64,000 nucleotides of DNA. It comes from UBA12191 sp009937185. Its GTDB lineage: Bacteria; Planctomycetota; UBA8108; UBA1146. The position numbers and the translations under genes are program-made. Under the pieces are notes generated by a model. The model did no database searches. It saw only the letters and a program-made list of their open reading frames with translations, and had not been told where the DNA came from. This document shows positions 23,940 through 33,296 of the stretch, piece by piece (within the stretch, counting starts at the first letter, position 1; each line of letters begins with the position of its first letter). The stretch lies in assembly GCA_938075155.1 (NCBI GenBank), contig CALJGL010000020.1, positions 1 through 64,000 of the forward strand. Direction: 5' to 3'.

Positions 23940-24892
23940 GCGAACCCCAACACACTATTCAAATCGAGAATCTTGAGCATCGCTTTGGAACCAAGGTGGC
24001 TCTCTCTAATATCAGTTGGCGATTGCCTCAAAAGGGGATCGTTGGACTGGTAGGACCTAATGGTGCAGGAAAGACCACACTCTTTTCGCTCATTGCTGGA
24101 TTTTTAAGAGTGCAGAGTGGGAAGATCAAAATTTTAGGATCGTCGTCGCCAGGTCAGGCGAGTCTTGCTGGTCGCATGGGCGTCATGCCGCAGGATGCCA
24201 TTTTCGCCAAAGATATTTCAATCCTCGATCAACTTTTGTATCTACTGAAACTGGATGGCATTACGGGTGCCAGTGCTGAATCACGAGTATTTGCGATAAT
24301 GAAGCGTGTGGGTTTGGAGAAAGAAATCCATCGTGGGGCCTCAACCCTTTCCCACGGAATGGGGAAAAGATTGGGTGTTGCACAATCATTATTGGGTTTA
24401 CCGGAGATCGTTCTATTGGACGAACCTACTGCGGGGCTTGATCCCGCAAATGCTCGCCAGATCAGAGAATTCATGCGTGAGGTCGGGAAATCAGCTTTAG
24501 TGATCGTGTCATCTCACAACTTGATAGAGCTTCAGGATTTGATCGATGAAGTCGGAGTGATTGTTGATGGCAAGCTGGTAGCGAGCGGTACTGTTGAAGA
24601 GGTGACGCAAAGAGATCGTAGATTTGAAGTGACTTTTGGGGTGCCTGTCACTCCAGAAATGTTGGTTCAGATTGATCAGTTGGATGCCGTCCAATCGGTG
24701 AATTTCGATTCGTATCAAATGAGTATCGATCTTGATGCGAGTGGAGAAACAGGATTAGATCAGGCATTACTGACTCTTCAGCAAAAGCTTGTGGACCTTG
24801 GGACTCCCGCTTATGAGTTACGAGAGGGTGCCAGCCTTGAACAAGCGTATATGAGACTCACCTCTGCTCCGAAGAATACGCCAGAAGAATAA
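23936..24892 (+). CDS. ABC transporter ATP-binding protein
   Basis: 318 residues from a GTG overlapping the permease stop. Walker A GPNGAGKT is at about residues 39-46, the Q-loop is at MGVMPQDAIF, the signature reads TLSHGMGKRLGVAQSLLG (LSHGM rather than LSGGQ), Walker B is IVLLDEPTAGLDP, and the switch His is in VSSHNL. The C-terminal 90 residues form the small regulatory domain common in ABC-2 exporters (NosF/CcmA/DRA type). It energises the permease at 23022. The full run dtxR-ferritin-membrane protein-permease-ATPase overlaps at every junction. Confidence 0.93.
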   Translation: MSEPQHTIQIENLEHRFGTKVALSNISWRLPQKGIVGLVGPNGAGKTTLFSLIAGFLRVQSGKIKILGSSSPGQASLAGRMGVMPQDAIFAKDISILDQLLYLLKLDGITGASAESRVFAIMKRVGLEKEIHRGASTLSHGMGKRLGVAQSLLGLPEIVLLDEPTAGLDPANARQIREFMREVGKSALVIVSSHNLIELQDLIDEVGVIVDGKLVASGTVEEVTQRDRRFEVTFGVPVTPEMLVQIDQLDAVQSVNFDSYQMSIDLDASGETGLDQALLTLQQKLVDLGTPAYELREGASLEQAYMRLTSAPKNTPEE

Positions 24893-24923
24893 TATGGAGT
24901 CTCCTTTGAAGGAGGCTTCCGAA

Positions 24924-26750
24924 CTAATTCTGAAGATTGATTTTCCGAATCTGCTCACGGACGGCTTGGGCTCTTTCGGTTTCGCCACCCGCCTCTAGTA
25001 ACTGTTGTAGATCATCCAACAGTCCAGGGCTTTCACCCACCCAGGGAATAAGCGCTTCTAGGTGACGAGCTGCGGCCAATGGTTGACCTGATTGGGCAGC
25101 AGCAATCGCCTGTTTTTGTCCCAGAACTCCTCGGAGTGTCACGAGTGCCGGCAGCAATCCCCACTTCTCTCTGGAACGGTCAAGCCACAAGGCCAGTTCT
25201 CCGGGTCCTTCTGTTTTCTCAATCAATTGCCCTAATCTGAGAATCAGATCATGGCCGGGCACTAAAGTCTGTTGAAGCGCAGAGTCCCACCATTCTTTCG
25301 CCTGGTCCAATTGACCTGCTACGGCATACATATAGCCCAATCGCTCGGCGAGTTTTGTTCCCGAGGGTTCGAGCAGGGCTTCTCCTCCTCGTGTCCAACT
25401 CAATAAGGACGTCAGATGAGTAATGGCTTGAAGCGCAGATTCCTGAACCTTGAGAGGAAGAGGGGGACGACCGGGTAACAAGACATCATCCAGGTTGACG
25501 CTGGCGGCTTCCATTTGAAGAGAGGCTTGTCTCATTTGCCATCGAGTCTGTCCTGCAGATGCTGTTACACCTAGAGTCAAGATGGTCAGAGCTAATGTTA
25601 CGTACCCGGCGATCGAATACTTTCCTGACCTTCTCAAAGGTTGCTGCTGTAGAGAGACGTCTTTTTCGGTTAACAGTTGGAATGATTTCCAAGATAAGAA
25701 TGTGACCGTAAGTGCGATGCCTGTCGCCATCAATAAAGGTATCTGTTCATAGACACCTCTCCAGGCAAACCAACTCAGGATGAAAAGTATAGAAACAGAG
25801 ATCTCTCCCACCCATGACAGGTTCGATTTACGAGAGACCTTGCGAGCCTCCGGACTCTTCTTGTTGGCTAGGATTCCGGGCTCGCCAATTCCAAAGGACA
25901 AAACACCATTTGGGCAAACGTCAACACAGTCGAGACATTTCATGCAGCCGGGATCAACGACCTGTTGATGAACCTTGATCTCTTTTGAGATTTGAACATT
26001 GGACGTGCAGTTCGCGGTGCAAAGTCCACATGATTCACAAAGACTCATGTCTGCAACTATCCGCAGAGGAGATACCCTATCTGCAGCATTGAAAAAGGCT
26101 CCGTAAGGACAGCCGTAGGTGCAAAACCCCTTAGCTCCGAGGAGGTAGACCACAACGAACCCACAGATGAAGAAAAAAGGAATCGCCACTATCCAAGAAG
26201 GAAATGTGGCCCAGAAATCATCAACGAAGAGATGATTAGAGAATCCACGCCATGCTTGTACGGGCGTAAAAAAGTCGAGCCAGGTAGGGACCATATTCTC
26301 AAGCCATGGAAACGTCCAGCGTTTCACCGTTGGCCAGAGGAACATATAGAACGCTAAGAAAAATGGGATCAGTCCTAGCAGTCGACTTCGAAACGGTCGT
26401 GGGGTGATCCCGATTTTTTTCATCATCCACGCACAGAGATCTTGCAGCGCAACCATGTGGCAGGCCCAACCACAAAACCAGCGACCGAGAATGGCAGTGG
26501 AGAGAATGGCAAGGATGAAGAAGATGAACCCTGCGTTGACTTCACCATTCTCTAGCGTGTACATGCTCTCGGATGGTTCGATCGGGGAGAGGGTTGACCC
26601 TGTGATCCACCAATGCAAAAGATGGCCGGCGATAAGCAGGTGGACAAACCCGAGAACGAGAGCTCTACGGCGACCGGATCGGCCGGGTTGGCGGTGCGAG
26701 GGTCTTTGGAATCCCTCGCATCCTTTTTTCGGTTTCCCTGCCTTGGACAA
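24924..26750 (-). CDS. Membrane polyferredoxin (NapH/NosR/RdxA-like) with a C-terminal TPR-like region
   Basis: 608 residues from a TTG start with GGGAGG eight bases upstream. The membrane part (residues about 30-235) contains GRWFCGWACHMVALQD and GFCTYGCPYGAFF, the paired Cys motifs of NapH/NosR/CcoG proteins, although the first reads CxxxCH instead of CxxxCP. Two [4Fe-4S] motifs follow: CESCGLCTANC and CMKCLDCVDVCP. Two further helices come next, then a cytoplasmic or periplasmic helical repeat region (about 420-608) ending AVREQIRKINLQN. It probably moves electrons from the membrane to an extracytoplasmic acceptor. Similar polyferredoxins accompany flavinylated FMN_bind proteins, and one such fusion lies at 15183. 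The TPR-like tail is unusual for the family. Confidence 0.85.
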   Translation of the reverse strand: MSKAGKPKKGCEGFQRPSHRQPGRSGRRRALVLGFVHLLIAGHLLHWWITGSTLSPIEPSESMYTLENGEVNAGFIFFILAILSTAILGRWFCGWACHMVALQDLCAWMMKKIGITPRPFRSRLLGLIPFFLAFYMFLWPTVKRWTFPWLENMVPTWLDFFTPVQAWRGFSNHLFVDDFWATFPSWIVAIPFFFICGFVVVYLLGAKGFCTYGCPYGAFFNAADRVSPLRIVADMSLCESCGLCTANCTSNVQISKEIKVHQQVVDPGCMKCLDCVDVCPNGVLSFGIGEPGILANKKSPEARKVSRKSNLSWVGEISVSILFILSWFAWRGVYEQIPLLMATGIALTVTFLSWKSFQLLTEKDVSLQQQPLRRSGKYSIAGYVTLALTILTLGVTASAGQTRWQMRQASLQMEAASVNLDDVLLPGRPPLPLKVQESALQAITHLTSLLSWTRGGEALLEPSGTKLAERLGYMYAVAGQLDQAKEWWDSALQQTLVPGHDLILRLGQLIEKTEGPGELALWLDRSREKWGLLPALVTLRGVLGQKQAIAAAQSGQPLAAARHLEALIPWVGESPGLLDDLQQLLEAGGETERAQAVREQIRKINLQN

Positions 26751-26864
26751 CGGCCCTCCCTTTCATTGCATAGAATCATATCCAAAAGGAACAGTTCGGA
26801 GAATGTTCCTCGACAGGTTCGGGCGTGAAAGGTGAATATTCTGGGGGGGAAGGTCGCTAATTAA

Positions 26865-26906
26865 GCAAAAAAGCAGGGGTCGAGCCCATTATGGCTCGAC
26901 CCCTGC
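26865..26906 (-). terminator. Strong intrinsic terminator of the minus-strand thioredoxin gene
   Basis: GCAGGGGTCGAGCC (26873-26886) pairs perfectly over 14 bp with 26893-26906 around a six-base loop. Read on the minus strand it is followed by a TTTTTT tract (26872-26867). It lies 30 bases past the stop of the gene at 26937. Confidence 0.95.
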
Positions 26907-26936
26907 AGAATTCTTTCAGTCCCAAATCAGGGTTTC

Positions 26937-27914
26937 TTAGTGATCAGGAACCCCGTCACCGTCGTGATCGTGGTTTCCTTCGGCGTGATCCATCGCTTCG
27001 ATCGCTCCCTGAATCATTTTCTGACCCTGAGGGTTTTCAGCAACCAGTGGATCGTTGAGCATTCGGGTAAGGAAGGCTCTTGCTTCTTCTTTACGATCTT
27101 CGCTGGCGAGCCACTGCTGGCAGAACCAGAGGGCATTCAGACACTCAGGTCCACCCAGATCCTTGTTCTCCTGAAGGAACTTGACCAAAGCCGGGAAGTC
27201 TGGCTCTTGAGTGTTGAGAAGATCTTGCAGGCGCTTTGAGGCTTTATGATTCGCCACCACCTTCTGCAGTTCCTCATTGTCGGACTTCTCAGCCATGTCG
27301 AGGAACTTGGAATAACCGGGGTAACCGAGAAGTTCATTTTTGGACATGACGGTAAAGACTTCGAGGAACATGGCGGGTGGCACTGATCCGTCTTCCATCG
27401 CCAACATCTTCTTTAGCTTGTCGCCGGCTGTTCTCAGTTCTTCCAGGTTTTTCAAGTAAGCTTCAGGACCTCCGGGAACGTATCCGGTTCTCCCGTATGG
27501 ACGCATCTGTGCATCCGCAAGCATGATAGTGGGGTATCCGTTAATGCTCATCTCTTCGCGATGCTTGTCATTCATCTCTGGAGAAATGACTTTGGCCTTC
27601 GGCTCTTCGCCCTGGGGAAAGTCTAGGTAAAGGTAGATGAACTGCTTTCCCGCAGTTTCATCGAAGGCTGCAAGGTTGAACACTTCAGCGTCGAGCTTTT
27701 TGCACCAACCGCACCAGTCACTACCGGTGAAATTGATGAGGATGTCTTTTCCCTCTTTTTTCGCCATCTCCTTAGCGACTTCGATGTCCATGACCCAAGG
27801 AAGGCCATTTTCTAATTCAGCAGGGGCATCGTCTGCTGGAGCGGCCATGAGCGCTGGAGTCAACGAGAGGGTTAGAATCGAGAGACACAAAACCCAAATC
27901 AAAGGTGACTTCAT
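26937..27914 (-). CDS. Exported thioredoxin-fold protein with classical CGWC
   Basis: 325 residues from ATG 27914, which has AAGGAG seven bases upstream; the frame runs further upstream but without a signal peptide or ribosome site. The signal peptide is residues 1-25 (LSILTLSLTPALMAA). A Thioredoxin_7-type domain follows: ILINFTGSDWCGWCKKLD with Cys68 and Cys71, then YLYLDFPQGE and the cis-Pro INGYPTIMLAD. The C-terminal half is helical, possibly repeat-like, and ends in a calcium-loop-like DHDGDGVPDH. This is the cysteine counterpart of the three UxxC proteins in the window and shows that the organism uses both forms. An extracytoplasmic disulfide reductase or chaperone role is inferred. 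Confidence 0.87.
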   Translation of the reverse strand: MKSPLIWVLCLSILTLSLTPALMAAPADDAPAELENGLPWVMDIEVAKEMAKKEGKDILINFTGSDWCGWCKKLDAEVFNLAAFDETAGKQFIYLYLDFPQGEEPKAKVISPEMNDKHREEMSINGYPTIMLADAQMRPYGRTGYVPGGPEAYLKNLEELRTAGDKLKKMLAMEDGSVPPAMFLEVFTVMSKNELLGYPGYSKFLDMAEKSDNEELQKVVANHKASKRLQDLLNTQEPDFPALVKFLQENKDLGGPECLNALWFCQQWLASEDRKEEARAFLTRMLNDPLVAENPQGQKMIQGAIEAMDHAEGNHDHDGDGVPDH

Positions 27915-28104
27915 GAGTTCTCCTTGCGAGGAATGAATCCTATGAGTAGTGACCTCAAATGTATGGATCTGAGGTCGAGTCCGTATTGATCTCAACTGAT
28001 GAAGAGATCGTAAATATGATGAATATAGGAGCCTATCCGATGCCTAGCGGTAGCGGAAGGGGAGTGAACCGACTCCAAGGGCCAAAATAGACCGAATTTT
28101 GTAA

Positions 28105-29736
28105 TTACCGGACTTCTGGGTTCTTCTCTGACGCCCACGGTCGACTGATCACGCAGGCGTTGATTCCACCCACTCCCATCGATAGTTTCCCGGCAAGTCC
28201 CTCCGGTAAGTTGACGGAGTCTCCCAAGAGAAAGTTCCCATGGATATCAGAGATCTGGCTGTTGAGTTCCGCATCCTCGAGCGAGGTTGGGGCAACTTGT
28301 CCTTCTTCCCCAGCGATCATCTGAGCGGTGAGCTCCCAGCCGCCACAGACTCCCATGCCATGACCAAAGGTTCCCTTGCGGGCGGTCATGAGGATGTCTT
28401 CGGGAAATAACTTTCGAGCATTTTGAACTTCAAGGAAATCTCCAGGGGTGGCTGTGCAGTGAAGGTCCCATGAGGTCACTTCTTCGACCTTGGCATCTGC
28501 AGAGCAAAGTGCGGAATGAATCGAAGCAGTTGGCCCTTCTTCACTGGGCGTGATGATGTGATCTGCATCTGAAGTAAGGCCTACACCGATGGGTTCCATT
28601 CCAATAGGGGTGAATCCTCGTGCCGTCATTTTTTCGAGATCACCGATGATCCAGACGCAGGATCCGCCACTGATATGAGTTCCTCGAAGGCCGGTGAGGG
28701 GCTTCGATACGTCTCCATCATTGGAGAGTACACGTGCAGCATTGAAAGCACCGACAACCATCGGGTGGGGTGGAGGATCGGAAGCACCAATAACAACAGC
28801 TTCAGCTTCACCTCTTTGGATGGCATCCATACCAAGTTTGAGAGCGACTCCAAATGTCGAGCATGCCGCTACAGGTGAAAAACTAGGCCCAGTGATCTTG
28901 CCCATCATCGTGATCTGAGTGGCTACAGAACTGTGTATATTCCACAGGAGGTTCGGAGATATGGCATTCCAGGGTTCTTCGGGAACTCCCCAATCCTTAC
29001 GCAGTTGGGCTGCTTTCTTCATCTTTCCGCGAATGACGGAAGTTTTGTTGCTCTCCACTTCTCCGACGACGTTGACGCCTTCTATTTCACGGCTTTCAAC
29101 AAGGTATTCTTTTAATTTCGACGACTGTGCAGCCCAGTATTTATTCCAAGTTATTCGAGCCTCTTCCTGATCAGCGACGGGCAGAGATTCTGGATGATCA
29201 GGTAATTCTGAAAGTGTATCCGGACGCGCATCTCCTGCATCAAATGCAGCTCGCGCTGGACAATTATCGGGGTGAGCCCAGAAAGCATCCCAGTTTCTTT
29301 GTGCCTTGTCTGCTGTCAAAGCGACTTCCGATATGGTCGGAAGATCTCCCAGACCTGTACCGACATAAACATGAGCGGCGTTTCCCAGTTCTTGAAGTGT
29401 TTCTTCAATTCCGGGGTTTTGTTCTAACGCCTGTATAAAACTTCCAACAGCCATCAGGGTCGTGAGTCCCATTTTACTTTGAAGTTGCCTGAAGCGATTG
29501 GGGGGAAATCTTTCGTCGATCCAAGGGTGATATTTTTCAAGATCAAAGTCGGGTTTACCCACCAAGAAATTGCTGGGACCAAATTCTTCAAAAGATTCTA
29601 GCCAAGAGCCACCTTGGTAAAGTTTCTCTCGGAAGGAGTCTACATCATCGCATCCCGGAGCGACGACACCCCAGCCAAAGACACCTACGCGACGTCGGGA
29701 TTGTTGAACCATTTTTTCGCTGCGGTTTTCGCTCAA
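28105..29736 (-). CDS. Beta-ketoacyl-synthase (KAS II/FabF-like) homologue
   Basis: 543 residues from TTG 29736 with AAGGAG nine bases upstream; longer than the 410-420 of FabF because of an insertion at about 130-260. Thiolase-fold landmarks are kept: VGVFGWGVVAPGC near the N-terminus, the nucleophile Cys in FSPVAACSTFGVAL, first His in WDLHCTATPGDFLE, second His in GTFGHGMGVCGGWE, and the C-terminal glycine strip SMGVGGINACVI. It therefore has a complete Cys-His-His triad and should condense an acyl group with a malonyl unit. No acyl carrier, ketoreductase or other fatty-acid gene is adjacent, so a dedicated role in a special lipid or polyketide is possible. Confidence 0.82.
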   Translation of the reverse strand: MSENRSEKMVQQSRRRVGVFGWGVVAPGCDDVDSFREKLYQGGSWLESFEEFGPSNFLVGKPDFDLEKYHPWIDERFPPNRFRQLQSKMGLTTLMAVGSFIQALEQNPGIEETLQELGNAAHVYVGTGLGDLPTISEVALTADKAQRNWDAFWAHPDNCPARAAFDAGDARPDTLSELPDHPESLPVADQEEARITWNKYWAAQSSKLKEYLVESREIEGVNVVGEVESNKTSVIRGKMKKAAQLRKDWGVPEEPWNAISPNLLWNIHSSVATQITMMGKITGPSFSPVAACSTFGVALKLGMDAIQRGEAEAVVIGASDPPPHPMVVGAFNAARVLSNDGDVSKPLTGLRGTHISGGSCVWIIGDLEKMTARGFTPIGMEPIGVGLTSDADHIITPSEEGPTASIHSALCSADAKVEEVTSWDLHCTATPGDFLEVQNARKLFPEDILMTARKGTFGHGMGVCGGWELTAQMIAGEEGQVAPTSLEDAELNSQISDIHGNFLLGDSVNLPEGLAGKLSMGVGGINACVISRPWASEKNPEVR

Positions 29737-30008
29737 TGAAGTTCTCCTTCGTCAGCGGACGTGTGCCTCGACCCGGTCAGTCCGGACGGGATGGCATCTT
29801 CCTGTCTTTGAGTCCTGTTTTCTAGTCATTCGTGGGTGGGGGAGACTGGCGGGGTTTCTATCGGGGTTTCTATTCCTTCGATCAGAGTTCGAAGGACCTA
29901 CCGGGGAATCCGTTGAGGCGAGGTATATTGGCGATTGCGAATCACTGGGGCTCCATTCAGTATTGAGCCCTGTCAGAGAATTCAGGCTCCTCAGTGCGAA
30001 AGGTCCTC

Positions 30009-31085
30009 ATGTATTTCCATTCGAGTCTCGTGGGGAGGCGTGAGTTGAATACTCAGAAAACTTCTCTCCAAGCTTCAATGTTGATTCAGATGCTGACAAT
30101 CGCCATCGGAGCATTCACTCTCCTCGGCTGTTCAGGGCCGGAAGTAAGGCCCGACAGATTTACATGGGAGCTGGCTGAAGAACGTCTGAAATCCGGGATC
30201 TTTCAGCAGGTGAATACTCCACCGGAGTACATCGTTCTTGAGGGATATCCTTCTGAGCACGTTCAAGCTATTTCTTCCGGGATCGATGTTGCGAGAGAAT
30301 ATTTTGGAAACTTCGGGCCTGTTCGTGTCTACATTTTGGGGAAAACCGATGGGACTGAAGGAAATTCCGAGGCGTATCAAAACTTTGTCGAAGAGTATTG
30401 TCGATTGAGAACAGAATGGGCACCTTTTGGATTCGAAGAAGATTGTATTGGAGATTCCGCACAGCGACTTGTCGATGTTGCGAAGTCGGGTGGGCAGGAA
30501 GCCTTTCAATCGATGGTGATTCACACCGAGCCTCCGTATTCCGAACTGATCTTTATCAATGCGGATGACTGGGGTGAAACTGACATGCCTCTCAGGGGAA
30601 TCCATGAATACACCCATGTGTTTCAATGTATTTTCCCAGAGTCTCCCGGCTGGTTAATGGAGGGCGGGGCCGTTTTCTTTGAAGCTTGGCTCGGGAGTAA
30701 GAATGGCTGGGTTGACTTTAGAACCGCAATGCATCGATCCCTCTGGAGCGCACAGCAAGGGCGCGATCGTGGCAAAGGGTTGTCGGATATGGAATATACG
30801 AGAGATCTCCCTGAGGAAATGATTCCTTTTCACCGGAGCATTGCATACGACATGGGCGTCTGGGCCGTCACGTTTATGATCTCGCGTTCTAATGATGGAA
30901 GTGTCAGTGACTTCCGAGATCAGTTTTATCCACTGGTCAAAACTGAGGGTTGGCAAAGAGCCGTTTCTATCTATGCCGGGACAGCGGATATCGATGAGTT
31001 CTATCGATTGTTCGAAGAGTTTTTGGGTCGATCACTCAAAGAACAATTGGATCTCTTAAAGACGCTTAAAGATGGATCACGCTGA
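30009..31085 (+). CDS. Lipoprotein with HExxH-type zinc peptidase motif
   Basis: 358 residues from ATG 30009, preferred because AAAGG lies five bases upstream; GTG 29994 is in frame. Residues 24-41 form a lipoprotein signal with lipobox TLLGC (Cys41). The active-site-like stretch is GIHEYTHVFQCIFPESPGW followed by LMEGGAVFFEAW, giving HExxH and a downstream Glu as in gluzincin peptidases. Later parts are helical (DMGVWAVTFMISRSNDG). It should sit in a membrane facing the periplasm. No specific peptidase family could be named. It is isolated, with 270 bases upstream and a convergent pdxT downstream. Confidence 0.7.
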   Translation: MYFHSSLVGRRELNTQKTSLQASMLIQMLTIAIGAFTLLGCSGPEVRPDRFTWELAEERLKSGIFQQVNTPPEYIVLEGYPSEHVQAISSGIDVAREYFGNFGPVRVYILGKTDGTEGNSEAYQNFVEEYCRLRTEWAPFGFEEDCIGDSAQRLVDVAKSGGQEAFQSMVIHTEPPYSELIFINADDWGETDMPLRGIHEYTHVFQCIFPESPGWLMEGGAVFFEAWLGSKNGWVDFRTAMHRSLWSAQQGRDRGKGLSDMEYTRDLPEEMIPFHRSIAYDMGVWAVTFMISRSNDGSVSDFRDQFYPLVKTEGWQRAVSIYAGTADIDEFYRLFEEFLGRSLKEQLDLLKTLKDGSR

Positions 31086-31123
31086 CGAGTGAGGTGAGTG
31101 ACGTGGCCGAAAAACTCTGGGCT

Positions 31124-31696
31124 TCAAAGTCCTAAGAACCAGCGGTGTAGGCGAGGATCCGTGGTCAACTCCGGGTGGAAACAACAAGCGATACAGCGAT
31201 TTTGTTGAACAGCGACGGTTTCATTTTCTCGCCGAGCGAGAACGTTGACAGAATCCCCGATACGTGTGAATCGTGGGGCTCGAATAAAGACGCCTTCGCT
31301 GGTTCCGGGCCCGGGGCCTTCATTCCATTCCACCTGGTCTACGAAGGAATGAACCTGACGCCCATATGCATTGCGATCCACATCCACATCGATCAAGCCG
31401 AGCCGAGGAGGGGCTTGATCCGGATGGTGTCCCATCAGAATCGCCCCTGCACACGTCCCTAGAAGAGCTAAAGAACCATCATTCACTCGATCGGAAATCA
31501 AGGTGTCGAGCCCATGAAGCTTGAACAGGTGATGCAGTGTTGTGCTTTCTCCTCCAGGAATAATTAGATGGGTCACTCCAGTCAATTGCTCGGGCTTGCG
31601 GACCTCGATGGGGTCCACGCCCGAGGCGTGAAGGGAGCGTAGATGGGGCTCGACGGAACCCTGGAGTGCAAGAACAGCGGCGTGAACCGAACTCAA
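31124..31696 (-). CDS. pdxT: Pyridoxal 5'-phosphate synthase glutaminase subunit PdxT
   Basis: 190 residues, class I glutamine amidotransferase that releases ammonia for PdxS. Motifs: VLALQGSVEPHLRSL, LIIPGGESTTL (oxyanion region), nucleophile Cys in LGTCAGAILMG, the PdxT-specific RNAYGRQVHSF, and His/Glu in CCFHPELTTD. TTG start two bases after the pdxS stop, with GAGG about ten bases upstream. Together with pdxS it makes the deoxyxylulose-independent vitamin B6 pathway. Confidence 0.96.
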   Translation of the reverse strand: MSSVHAAVLALQGSVEPHLRSLHASGVDPIEVRKPEQLTGVTHLIIPGGESTTLHHLFKLHGLDTLISDRVNDGSLALLGTCAGAILMGHHPDQAPPRLGLIDVDVDRNAYGRQVHSFVDQVEWNEGPGPGTSEGVFIRAPRFTRIGDSVNVLARRENETVAVQQNRCIACCFHPELTTDPRLHRWFLGL

Positions 31697-31698
31697 GG

Positions 31699-32616
31699 TT
31701 ACCAGCCTCGGTCCTGGAGCCGTTCCGCCTCAGGCAGCTTGCTGGCGTCTATTCCTGGCATTGCTTCTCCCAAATTCCTTGAGGCATTGGCGATCTCCGA
31801 AGCGTTCTCGAAGTGAGCAGTGGCATGCACTATCGCTTTGGCTGTTCTCAAGGGGTCTTTGGACTTGAAGATACCGGAGCCGACAAAGACAGCTTCTGCG
31901 CCTAGGCGCATTGCCAAAGCCGCATCTGCAGGAGTCGCGATCCCGCCCGCTGCGAAATTTGGAACGGGCAGTCGACCTTCAGTTGCGACCTGACATACCA
32001 GTGAGTAGGGCGCACCATGATTTTTAGCAAGAGTCATCCACTCTTCTTGAGGAGATGTGGAAAGTCGACGAATCTCAGAGTGGATGGCACGCAGATGGCG
32101 AACCGCTTCCGTGATGTCTCCCGTCCCTGCTTCTCCTTTTGTTCGCAGCATGGCTGCGCCTTCGCCGATTCTGCGGAGGGCTTCACCTAGATTGGTGGCT
32201 CCACAAACGAAAGGAACTTTAAAGCGTTGTTTATCAATGTGGTGGGCATGGTCGGCAGGGGTCAGGACTTCTGATTCGTCGATGAAATCAACTTCGAGTG
32301 ATTCCAGAATCTCGGCCTCTATAAAATGACCGATTCTTGCTTTAGCCATCACAGGGATGGACACGACTTTCTGGATCTCTTCGACCTTATCAACCGGAGA
32401 CATGCGGGCTACTCCGCCGTCTCTACGAATGTCGGAAGGAACACGCTCGAGGGCCATGACAGCCACTGCGCCGGCCTCTTGGGCTACGTGAGCCTCTTCT
32501 GCGGTGGTCACGTCCATGATGACACCGCCACGAAGCATTTCAGCCAAACCGATACGGGTTCTGTGGTCAGCAGAGAGTTCTGTTCCTCGCAGGGGGGACT
32601 GGAAAGAGTCGGTCAT
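31699..32616 (-). CDS. pdxS: Pyridoxal 5'-phosphate synthase PdxS
   Basis: 305 residues, a (beta/alpha)8 enzyme that builds PLP from ribose 5-phosphate, glyceraldehyde 3-phosphate and ammonia. Typical segments: GLAEMLRGGVIMDVTTAEEA, GAVAVMALERVPSDIR, SIPVMAKARIGHFIEA (catalytic Lys), CGATNLGEALRRIGEGAAM, RTKGEAGTGD, FAAGGIATPADAALAM and GAEAVFVGSGIF. ATG with AAAGGA 11 bases upstream. First gene of a two-gene operon with pdxT. Confidence 0.98.
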   Translation of the reverse strand: MTDSFQSPLRGTELSADHRTRIGLAEMLRGGVIMDVTTAEEAHVAQEAGAVAVMALERVPSDIRRDGGVARMSPVDKVEEIQKVVSIPVMAKARIGHFIEAEILESLEVDFIDESEVLTPADHAHHIDKQRFKVPFVCGATNLGEALRRIGEGAAMLRTKGEAGTGDITEAVRHLRAIHSEIRRLSTSPQEEWMTLAKNHGAPYSLVCQVATEGRLPVPNFAAGGIATPADAALAMRLGAEAVFVGSGIFKSKDPLRTAKAIVHATAHFENASEIANASRNLGEAMPGIDASKLPEAERLQDRGW

Positions 32617-33296
32617 GGGTAGTTCCTTTCTAAAGGTCTCTCAGGGATCCCGGCAACTCGCAGGCACTTCCCAGAGGATATGTACTGGAATATGACCCCT
32701 GAATTCGGTCGATGCGAGCAGATCGGTTGGCATATATGGGTTTCGGAGGTCATATCTGCTGGTTATTCTGTTCATTGACCTGCGGGAATTCGGGAGTTCC
32801 AGTCGTGGGGATACCTCTATAGCCGTTTGGCGAGGGGTGGGGGATACATTACTGGTAAGCACAACGATCCTTGATTCTGCCATCTTCGGGTGGGAGGCAA
32901 TACGGATCTCGGGCTCCGACAGGGTATGCAAATTGAGGTGGATCGATCTCTTCATGGATCTTTTCGCCACGCTCGGTCCGAATGGTGTGCATTCAGTCCG
33001 AGTGAGATGAACAAGGGCGAGAGCTGCCCTGCGACATGACGTCCATCTGAGGTAAGTCTCGACGAGAGAACATGGGGCGAAGCCCTCTTCGTGTTGAGGA
33101 TTTACGAACGATTTTTTTCGGAACTCTTCGGGTGCTTCCCTGTTGAAAGCTTTGAAGGCTTGTTACTTCTGAGCATGTTTCTTACGACAAGAAAAACCGG
33201 GATTGACCCCCGCTGACATTTTTTGACATGAGATTCTAACATCGTCGATAGTGAAGCTCGTTGAGTTTCACTCGACAGAAGAAAGAGCCATATCGA
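32617..33296. other. 680-base gene-free region between pdxS and the amidohydrolase array
   Basis: No frame here has both a ribosome site and a protein-like composition, and I found no tRNA or known riboswitch. A small hairpin CGAAG-CCCT-CTTCG lies near 33075, with a T-rich stretch (TTTTTTT) about 30 bases later. The divergent promoters of pdxS and of the array must lie here. Confidence 0.5.
33223..33252 (+). promoter_or_regulatory. Candidate sigma-70-type promoter of the amidohydrolase array
   Basis: TTGACA (33223-33228) is followed after 18 bases by GATAGT (33247-33252), a four-of-six match to TATAAT, 45 bases before ATG 33297. An inverted repeat AGTGAA/TTCACT starts within the -10 and could form a leader hairpin. 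Prediction only. Confidence 0.4.

Noticed and set aside
24901..24914. CTCCTTTGAAGGAG palindrome as a terminator between convergent genes
   Set aside because: Stem of only five or six base pairs with a tiny loop and no T tract; too weak to call.
32641..32970. Minus-strand 109-residue frame in the pdxS-array gap
   Set aside because: No ribosome site, no domain, and Ser/Arg-rich random-looking composition.
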